Shown: one piece after another, positions 7,456 through 14,115 of the stretch
Layout: every line of letters begins with the position of its first letter
Numbering within the stretch: the stretch's first letter is position 1
From: a virus
Virus record (IMG/VR): IMGVR_UViG_3300006750_000038
Coordinates: 1 to 33,680 of that record
Direction: 5' to 3' (one strand)
DNA length: 33,680 bases
Position numbers and translations under genes: made by a program
Notes under the pieces: model-generated
What the model saw: only the letters and a program-made list of their open reading frames with translations
What the model was told of the DNA's origin: nothing
Databases searched by the model: none

Positions 7456-10400
7456 TAGTATGGGCCCTCGGTTACCTTGTCTTTCTTACCAAACTCTGCC
7501 GAATACGCCAATCCCGGTGCAGGATGGAGGCCGTGGATATCTGACTCCCACCCCTCGTTTGCGGCACGAATAAATGTTTCTTTTAACTTCCTGTATTGGA
7601 GTCTTGCCAACCAATCTGTAGTTTGGTCTAGCGGTAAGGTCTCTATCCCGCGTAACATCGGCTCTGTTTTGATCGTGTTTTTCATACTCTTATTAAGGGC
7701 GTTCGCGTGAGACAAAGAAATATAGTCTCCACGAATGAACTTACTTGAGTCGCCTGGGTCGGTGACCTTACCTAAATTAGTTAGCGCCTTGGTAACAACC
7801 TCTACATTACGCTTTTTGATGCCTTCCTTCTCATAGACCTTATGTATTTCGTCTGCGAGATATCGCTGCACCGTTTCTATATTGGTTTTCTCTAGGAGAT
7901 CATGTGGATTGATAATGCCACCGGACAAGGGCTGGCCTTTCCGAACTTTGGTGCCGCGTTTAACAGTAACCTTCAGGTTCCCAGGAATATAGGTCTCTTG
8001 ATTGCCCACCACAACATCATAACCGCCGATGGAACTTTCCTTCACAGATTTGATCTCTCCAGCGGCAGGAGAAAGAACGGCAGAGTTTGCTAGGGTCTCT
8101 GGCATCTTGAGCAATTGAGATATCCGATGGATACCACTAACAACTGAGCTTCCGCCGCCAGCAATTCCTCCTGTATGAAATGCTTTCATAGAAAGCTGTG
8201 TTCCACGCTCACCGATAGAGGTCCCAGCAATGAGGCCAATATTGGTTCCTTTGGCTATAGGATTCCCGTCGTCTGAAACGCCGTAACATTTGGCACATAG
8301 CCCTTTGGGTAGTTCGCATTTTAAGGGGGACCTAACAATAATTTTGTCGATCTTAGCCGACTTCAACCTGGAAAGCAGGTTTGGGGTGACCAACGTATTT
8401 GCGGACAATTTTAGCCCAGGGACAGAAACCGGTTTCGCTAGATACCGGTCAACAATATTAGAGTCCGTTGTGGGTAGAGCTATCCCCTTGCTTGTTTTGC
8501 AGTCATCCCCGGAGACAATGTAGGACATAGTAGTGTTAGCAATCTGCTTATTTAATGCCCCTGGGATCTGAACAGACTGCACCTTTTTTATCAGCCCTGC
8601 TCGAGCACCAGACGTGGTAACCCAGTAGTCTGACGACTGTAGTCCCTCTGAGTAGGAGCGGGAGATGGGAACAGGAATCGTCCTTCCTTGTGCATTCTCA
8701 ACAAGCATCGGGGAAAGAACCAGTTGCTGAAGCTGCGACCATGAGGGCTTCACTCCCGCACTCTCCATAGCTCTTAACTTATTCCCCTTCTTATCTAGTA
8801 AAGTTCGCGCCTCCGCGCTCATAGCGTTCGAGGCTTCGGTATACAGGCCGACAATCTTTTTATCCCCAGCCTCCCTGGAAAGCATATTCATGCCGACCTG
8901 CTTTTGGATAACCGCTTCCTGCACTTTTGTTTTAGCCATGTGTCTTTCACGAATCTCCCTTAGAGGCGTGAAGTCGTCTAAACTAAAGGAAAAACCAATA
9001 TTATAAGCATGCCCGAATCCAAGGTCTTTGATCTTATCGGCTGTAGTGGCGAACTCGGCGGGGGCCTTGGTAGCCACATCGCGAAGGACTTCTTGCAGCA
9101 GTTTTTTACCCAAAACAGCCTTTGGGTCTTCCAGGTATTTGGAGGTCTGAAGCTTTTTCGGTAACGTATTATTAAAAATAATACGGCCTGCTGTAGTTTT
9201 CGATGCGCCCACTTGGATGACGTCAGTCATGCTGATTTCGCCTGCCTTAGCGTCAGCAATAGCGTCTTTAGCGTTTCTATATGACTTGTCTGTTTTCTTC
9301 CCCCACTTGCTAAGAAGGTACAAACCAAGTTGACCCTCTAAGGTTGGTTGGTACATTACCTGACCTGTCGCGGGATTGAACAGATTCCTAGAGGGCATCA
9401 TCTTGTGCGCTTCGTCTACTGCCTCCTGGGACACGGGCACGAAGACCGCCATAGTGTCGCCGTCAAAATCTGCGTTAAACCCACCAACAACAAGTGGGTG
9501 GATATGGATAGCAGACTCTTTATGAAGTCTCGGCTTAAAGGCCATGATCCCAAATTTATGCAACACAGGATCACGCTTGAAAATAACGGGCCGTTTACTA
9601 ACTGCAATATCAAGAGCTTTATTAGCAAGTGACGTGTTCTTCTCAACTTCCTCACGGGCCTGCAGGGGCGTGTACCCCATCTTCACAAGTTCCCGCACAA
9701 CAAAAGGTCTGTAAATCTTCATCGCTCCCTTCCTGGGAAGCCCCATCTCGTCTAAGTGAAGATTCATGTCGGGAATAATTACAGAACGCATGCTGATGTC
9801 TTGGCGTCTGTCTACAAGTCTCTGCAGAAAGAAGCTCTGCTTAGGAGAGGATCGCCCAGATAGTATCTGAAGTATCCCGGGAGGGCTGGGTTGCCCATCG
9901 GTTGTAATACCGCCCTGAGTTGCCGTCTGGACCCCCATGAGGGCCTCTGTCGCATCGTATAAGTCACCCTGAAGTTTAGCTACCTCGCTCTCAGGAAGAA
10001 CGCCTTTTGCCTCACCAAGCTTCTTATTTAGAAGTGCAATGTCCCTATAGAGCATATTGATACCATCAATATTTAGATCCCCGCCTTCCATAGCAGTAAT
10101 TGGCCTGAACAAAGGAGGCAGGACAGGAACGTTATTTATTACATAAGCCTCCTCCGCACTTAATTTGTTCTTTTGTAGCATCAATAGGTACTTGATTTTC
10201 TTATTCACGCGATCCAAGTCACTGCGGCGGACAGTCTTAATAGCCTCTGTTGACTCAGCGAGTTGCGCGTCAATATCTACAGAAGACAATTGTGCGGCAA
10301 TAGCGGAGGGGCCTGTCTGGGTGTCCTCGGTTGCTTCTACTAGATTGCCGTCGCTATCAAAACCAAGCGAACCAGCCACTACTGCGTCGTACTCTTTGCC

Positions 10401-13400
10401 CGTTATCCCCAGAAGAGAGCGGATACCCTTCTCGAACACAGGGTTCGGGAGAACAGCGGTCAGTTTTATGTGGGACCAATTCTTGCCCCCGGGACCACCG
10501 GTAATTGTCTCGTCGAATAAACCATTTTTTTCCGGCTTGAGATCTTTTCCCCGGATAACGCGGCTCCCATCCTTTATCTCCCCGTTAGACATCGCCACAA
10601 TTTGTTTATCGGTGAGCGGAGAAACAATAAGGCCATTGCCTTCCTTCTCAACATTCAACCCAAGTGCGTTCAGGTAGGCCAGAAACTTCTCATAGGCAAA
10701 AGAGGGCTTGGGAGCAGGTAAAATAGACCCCGTTTGGATAGCTGTCCAAACTTCATCCTGAGCCTTGTCCCCTTTGTACGTAAGGGCGTCGCGAATATTA
10801 GCGGTCGCTCCGTGGGCTAACATAGCGTACAGCCCCAACTCGCCAAAGCGTTGCGCGCCACCAGACTTACCGCCGCTCTTGGGAACGAGGTTGGCGTCAT
10901 AGTCGTACCCATAACCATGAGAGCGGGCGCTCAACTTCTTGTCAACTTGATGCATCAATTTAAGGAAATACTGGTGACCCACCAAAACCTCTCCGAGGCT
11001 CTTGCCAGTCTCGGGGTCATAAAGCTCCCTGGTCTCCGACAGGCCAGCATCCTTTAGTGCAGAGTTCACAGCGTCTCGATACCCTAACTCGCGTTCGTGC
11101 TCTTTAACCTCTACTACCTTCGGGCCAGTTTTTGTCTGAATGGTACGTGTGTGTGCTTTAACGCGGATAATTTTCTTCTGGTCATCCGATTGGAAGTTCT
11201 CGACAGCAAAAGGCTCCCCATTAGCGTAGGCAATGTTACCAAGCGCTGTTTCCAAAACTTGGCCCGGATTAATCCTCCCAGGGATACCAGAGGGGCTCAA
11301 GGCAACCTGAAGCGCATTGCCCTCAGCATCTTTTGGCATCTCTTCGTCAGGTATTACTGCCGTAATAACGCCCTTATTGCCGTGGCGTCCCGAGAGCTTG
11401 TCTCCAATATCTGCAGGCTCCTCGGTTTTTATGTGAACCAAAATCTCCCTGCCATTCCTAACAACATCTGTGACCACCCCTCGGTAAGGCTTATCCCAGG
11501 TCACCGATCTATTTCGATAGGGGCGCGCCAAAGACTTGTGTATACCGCGTAAGAGAAGCTGCTCTTTTGAGGGCTCTACCTTCTGCAGAACCGTTGTTAG
11601 TACATCCCCAGGGTCAACAATTTGGCCTTTTTTAATAACCCCGTCAGCGTCCAACTTCTCTGCGTTCTCCTCGGAAACAGACCCAGGGTAGTGCGCCCTG
11701 AATTTTTTGAGCCCCACAGACATGCTCTTGTCCACGTACGCACGCTCCTTGTGGAGGTGGACGCTTGTCAGTTTCTCTGACGCAGATTCACTGATGACTA
11801 TCCCGTCCTCAAAAACAAGCCCCTTATAGGGTAGATAGCCGACGCGTAGGTTGGTCCCTAAAGCAAGGGCTCCTTGGTCAGTAAAATTTGTATCCGCAAT
11901 AGTCTGGCCCTCGGCCACTCTGTCGCCCTTTTTTACGAGGGACTTGCTTGTAATAAATGCTTTTTTATCGTTAAGCGGGAAGTTGTCGTACAACTGGACA
12001 TCGTGCTTCTTGCCCTTCGTGTCTTTCACAACAATTTTCGACGCCGAAACAGAATCCACAAAACCAGAGACAGGGGTTTCATGTGAAGTAAACCGGCCCA
12101 CAATCTTTTCCCATGTAGAGTACTCTGGCCTAGCATTACCAGATACAACCTGCACTAAAGGCTGCTCTGGGTTCTTCAGAGAAATAGCCTGAGAGATGTG
12201 CCGTGTCGCCATCCCAGCACGATTCGCCTGATCTGAAGGCAGGAAGGGGATCAGATTAGCGGTAATAGAAAACATCTGCTTGGGAGATCTGAGAATATAA
12301 TCAACCTTATCTGCGGGAACTTTGCTCGGGTCTTCCCCGCCTGCAGGGATAACCACGATGTGGTCCCCTTTCGGGATCATAGACTTGTCCGCACCTACAG
12401 AATATTGATCTGAAAAAGCAATGTTTCCTAAAATAAGTTCGGACGGAGACTTGTCTGCATACTTGCCCGCCTTGACATCGAACACCCGAATACGTGGGGT
12501 TGTCCCTGTTTTACGCACACCGAGAGCTAGGTGCCCACTAATACCAGAACGTTTTCCCTCTGGGGTTTCGACCGGGTCGATAAATCCGAGGAAGCTCGCG
12601 TCAATAAGTTTTGCCTCTTTCGAAATCGCGGCATCGCTTTGAATCCCGCCTGTCCCCATAATGGTAGTCCGTAAGAAACCGCCCATCATATCCACGGGGT
12701 TAACTTGTGATGTTTGCTGGGATAATGACGTAGAGGTAAAAAATGCTTTGATGGGAACATTAAAAATGTCCGGAGTAACGACAGCCCGAACACTCTCTCT
12801 CCTGTCCAAGTTGTTCATCATCTTATAGGTAATTCTTCTCTTAGAGTTCTGGATGCGCTCCGGGATATGATTGTCAATCGACCAGAGTTCCTTAAACTGT
12901 AAGGCATCACGATTATCAACCTTAGTCACGCCTTTATTAATGTCGATAAGCTTCTTAGAGGTTGTCAGAAGGGCATCACCGGTTACGGACTCAAAAGCCT
13001 TGCCAAGCGTTATAGCGGTTGTATCGGCACGAAGGCCCGTGTCTCCCAAGGCAGCCTGGATAACAGGGATGGCTTCCGCATCAGTCTTAACGACAACGCC
13101 CTTAGCGAGTGCTTTCGATAACTTCATAAGCTCACCACGCTTCTTCGTGGCGACAGCACTTGTGTAGAGTTCCGGTCCCCAGGAAGCTCGGATAGCGTTG
13201 TCATCTACACCGAGCGCCTGTAATACAGGCAGAAGTTGGATATTAGAAGACCCATAAGACATTAAGAATCTGCGCTTAGTCGGGTCAAACCCAAGACGAA
13301 AGCCCCGACCTTTAGTTAAATTGAACTGGGATTCAAGTTCCCCGTTTGCTTTCCGTCTAGCGTAAACACCGGACTTTAACCGCCATTGATTATCTGCTTG

Positions 13401-13730
13401 GTACTCCGTGCCATCTATGATGTAACTGTACCTGCGTGTAATCTTTGGAAGATTCAGTACCTTAAGTTTTTTTGCGGAATTGATGACTTTCCCTGTCTCA
13501 TTATTGATGAGAGTGAAGTCCCCAAAAATTCCCTGCGCCCAAGTTCGGCCCCGTAGGCGGGCTTTCTTTTGGCTTGCTATGTCATCTTCATCCACAGGAT
13601 CGCCAATGTATATGTCATTAGCAACCAACGTGTGCTTCCTCCCCTTGAGGGGGAAAAACCGTTTAATTTCCTCTATCGTCCCGTCTTCAAGGGTTTTCAT
13701 TACCCTCTGGGGATCGAGCACATTCGACAT
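7455..13730 (-). CDS. single-chain DNA-directed RNA polymerase: fused beta and beta-prime
   Basis: This 2091-aa protein holds both large subunits of a bacterial-type RNA polymerase. Beta blocks: residues 99-127 (IDGTEY...SGVYARR), rifampicin region 333-363, VETPEG at 387-392, LPYKGLVFEDGIVISE at 633-648, GDKLSGRHGNKG at 776-787, GIPGRINPGQVLETALG at 815-831, and GGAQRFGELGLYA at 957-969. Beta-prime blocks: LTDKQIVAMSNGEI at 1039-1052, KQSFFLQRLVDRRQDISMRS at 1297-1316, catalytic NADFDGD with D1421, D1423 and D1425, bridge helix about 1707-1740, trigger loop TSIGERGTQLSMKAFHTGG at 1837-1855, and the C-terminal RGIETLP region near 2027. Cys 1744, 1805, 1812 and 1815 match the second beta-prime zinc site. 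The first zinc-binding domain is absent. E. coli beta plus beta-prime total about 2750 residues, so lineage-specific insertions are missing. The ATG has GGAGGG six bases upstream. No alpha, omega or sigma is visible nearby. Confidence 0.97.
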   Translation of the reverse strand: MSNVLDPQRVMKTLEDGTIEEIKRFFPLKGRKHTLVANDIYIGDPVDEDDIASQKKARLRGRTWAQGIFGDFTLINNETGKVINSAKKLKVLNLPKITRRYSYIIDGTEYQADNQWRLKSGVYARRKANGELESQFNLTKGRGFRLGFDPTKRRFLMSYGSSNIQLLPVLQALGVDDNAIRASWGPELYTSAVATKKRGELMKLSKALAKGVVVKTDAEAIPVIQAALGDTGLRADTTAITLGKAFESVTGDALLTTSKKLIDINKGVTKVDNRDALQFKELWSIDNHIPERIQNSKRRITYKMMNNLDRRESVRAVVTPDIFNVPIKAFFTSTSLSQQTSQVNPVDMMGGFLRTTIMGTGGIQSDAAISKEAKLIDASFLGFIDPVETPEGKRSGISGHLALGVRKTGTTPRIRVFDVKAGKYADKSPSELILGNIAFSDQYSVGADKSMIPKGDHIVVIPAGGEDPSKVPADKVDYILRSPKQMFSITANLIPFLPSDQANRAGMATRHISQAISLKNPEQPLVQVVSGNARPEYSTWEKIVGRFTSHETPVSGFVDSVSASKIVVKDTKGKKHDVQLYDNFPLNDKKAFITSKSLVKKGDRVAEGQTIADTNFTDQGALALGTNLRVGYLPYKGLVFEDGIVISESASEKLTSVHLHKERAYVDKSMSVGLKKFRAHYPGSVSEENAEKLDADGVIKKGQIVDPGDVLTTVLQKVEPSKEQLLLRGIHKSLARPYRNRSVTWDKPYRGVVTDVVRNGREILVHIKTEEPADIGDKLSGRHGNKGVITAVIPDEEMPKDAEGNALQVALSPSGIPGRINPGQVLETALGNIAYANGEPFAVENFQSDDQKKIIRVKAHTRTIQTKTGPKVVEVKEHERELGYRDAVNSALKDAGLSETRELYDPETGKSLGEVLVGHQYFLKLMHQVDKKLSARSHGYGYDYDANLVPKSGGKSGGAQRFGELGLYAMLAHGATANIRDALTYKGDKAQDEVWTAIQTGSILPAPKPSFAYEKFLAYLNALGLNVEKEGNGLIVSPLTDKQIVAMSNGEIKDGSRVIRGKDLKPEKNGLFDETITGGPGGKNWSHIKLTAVLPNPVFEKGIRSLLGITGKEYDAVVAGSLGFDSDGNLVEATEDTQTGPSAIAAQLSSVDIDAQLAESTEAIKTVRRSDLDRVNKKIKYLLMLQKNKLSAEEAYVINNVPVLPPLFRPITAMEGGDLNIDGINMLYRDIALLNKKLGEAKGVLPESEVAKLQGDLYDATEALMGVQTATQGGITTDGQPSPPGILQILSGRSSPKQSFFLQRLVDRRQDISMRSVIIPDMNLHLDEMGLPRKGAMKIYRPFVVRELVKMGYTPLQAREEVEKNTSLANKALDIAVSKRPVIFKRDPVLHKFGIMAFKPRLHKESAIHIHPLVVGGFNADFDGDTMAVFVPVSQEAVDEAHKMMPSRNLFNPATGQVMYQPTLEGQLGLYLLSKWGKKTDKSYRNAKDAIADAKAGEISMTDVIQVGASKTTAGRIIFNNTLPKKLQTSKYLEDPKAVLGKKLLQEVLRDVATKAPAEFATTADKIKDLGFGHAYNIGFSFSLDDFTPLREIRERHMAKTKVQEAVIQKQVGMNMLSREAGDKKIVGLYTEASNAMSAEARTLLDKKGNKLRAMESAGVKPSWSQLQQLVLSPMLVENAQGRTIPVPISRSYSEGLQSSDYWVTTSGARAGLIKKVQSVQIPGALNKQIANTTMSYIVSGDDCKTSKGIALPTTDSNIVDRYLAKPVSVPGLKLSANTLVTPNLLSRLKSAKIDKIIVRSPLKCELPKGLCAKCYGVSDDGNPIAKGTNIGLIAGTSIGERGTQLSMKAFHTGGIAGGGSSVVSGIHRISQLLKMPETLANSAVLSPAAGEIKSVKESSIGGYDVVVGNQETYIPGNLKVTVKRGTKVRKGQPLSGGIINPHDLLEKTNIETVQRYLADEIHKVYEKEGIKKRNVEVVTKALTNLGKVTDPGDSSKFIRGDYISLSHANALNKSMKNTIKTEPMLRGIETLPLDQTTDWLARLQYRKLKETFIRAANEGWESDIHGLHPAPGLAYSAEFGKKDKVTEGPY

Positions 13731-13743
13731 CAGTCCCTCCGTG

Positions 13744-13760
13744 CTAACACGGCATGTTAG
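13744..13760. repeat. short inverted repeat in RNA polymerase leader
   Basis: CTAACA, a 5-base spacer, then TGTTAG forms a perfect 6-bp palindrome 14 bases upstream of the RNA polymerase start codon and just before its ribosome binding site. It could be an operator or an mRNA hairpin controlling RNA polymerase synthesis. It overlaps the AACA end of the candidate promoter motif. Confidence 0.5.
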
Positions 13761-13771
13761 TTAGGTATAAG
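13755..13771 (-). promoter_or_regulatory. candidate phage promoter motif upstream of RNA polymerase
   Basis: On the minus strand the site reads CTTATACCTAACTAACA. CTTATACC ends 33 bases before the RNA polymerase start codon. The same 8-mer CTTATACC, followed by AACA, lies 30 bases before the 332-aa gene start, and a 13-of-14 match (ATACCTAACAAACA) precedes the DNA polymerase gene. This is a promoter candidate by recurrence only; no transcript data are available. Confidence 0.4.
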
Positions 13772-13774
13772 AAC

Positions 13775-13797
13775 TATGGGGCAATGTAGCCCCCATA
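13775..13797 (+). promoter_or_regulatory. hairpin upstream of the plus-strand island
   Basis: TATGGGG (13775-13781) pairs with CCCCATA (13791-13797) over a 9-base loop, immediately before the AAAAGGAG ribosome binding site of the 27-aa peptide. It is not followed by a T-tract in the plus direction, so a terminator is unlikely there. It may control translation of the island or the RNA polymerase mRNA leader on the other strand. Confidence 0.4.
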
Positions 13798-13815
13798 AGA
13801 AAAGGAGTCCTGCAA

Positions 13816-13899
13816 ATGAATACACGCAGAACCACGTCTACCAGTTCTACTACAGAAGATCTGGCAGACGCCGTTGAAAAATCTCTCGACGGTAAATAA
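13816..13899 (+). CDS. 27-aa Ser/Thr-rich peptide
   Basis: A short frame with a textbook AAAAGGAG eight bases before its ATG. The product starts MNTRRTTSTSSTT and ends with a short acidic amphipathic helix. It is on the plus strand, opposite to its flanking genes, and its stop is directly followed by the GTG start of the zinc-ribbon gene, so the two form a mini-operon. Function is unknown. Support is the ribosome binding site and the gene junction rather than similarity. Confidence 0.5.
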   Translation: MNTRRTTSTSSTTEDLADAVEKSLDGK

Positions 13900-14115
13900 G
13901 TGAAGACAATTAAAAAGATAAAGTGCTTCATAAAATCGGGTTACTGCCAGAGTCCAGCGAATTGCGGCCAGTGTGAATACTTCCTGGACGTCAAAAGAAA
14001 TTATTGGGTCTGCCCTAAGTGTCTCAAACATAGCGATAACACCTCCAGCTTTTTTCAAAGCGGAAGATGTGACCGATGCGAGAAGCCAACGGCGATACTC
14101 GTTTGTGTGGACTAG
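13900..14115 (+). CDS. 71-aa Cys-rich zinc-ribbon protein
   Basis: The 71-aa product has nine Cys (9, 16, 22, 25, 38, 41, 57, 60, 69). C38-x2-C41 and C57-x2-C60 make a classical zinc ribbon, and C9/C16/C22/C25 could form a second zinc site. The N-terminus is Lys-rich. The start is a GTG directly abutting the TAA of the 27-aa peptide, implying translational coupling. Its TAG lies in a palindromic CTAG that also gives the stop of the convergent portal gene. It sits beside an RNA polymerase that lacks a zinc-binding domain, so a transcription-accessory role is conceivable but unproven. A general nucleic-acid- or protein-binding ribbon is equally possible. Confidence 0.7.
   Translation: MKTIKKIKCFIKSGYCQSPANCGQCEYFLDVKRNYWVCPKCLKHSDNTSSFFQSGRCDRCEKPTAILVCVD

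Noticed and set aside
10165-10677. 170-aa plus-strand open frame inside the RNA polymerase gene
   Set aside because: It is antisense to strongly conserved RNA polymerase coding sequence, has no ribosome binding site, and shows a Ser/Arg/Pro composition typical of shadow frames.
13755-13771. AR9-type AACA-N6-T promoter
   Set aside because: AACA is present, but the bases after six positions do not match consistently among the three sites, so I do not claim that promoter class.
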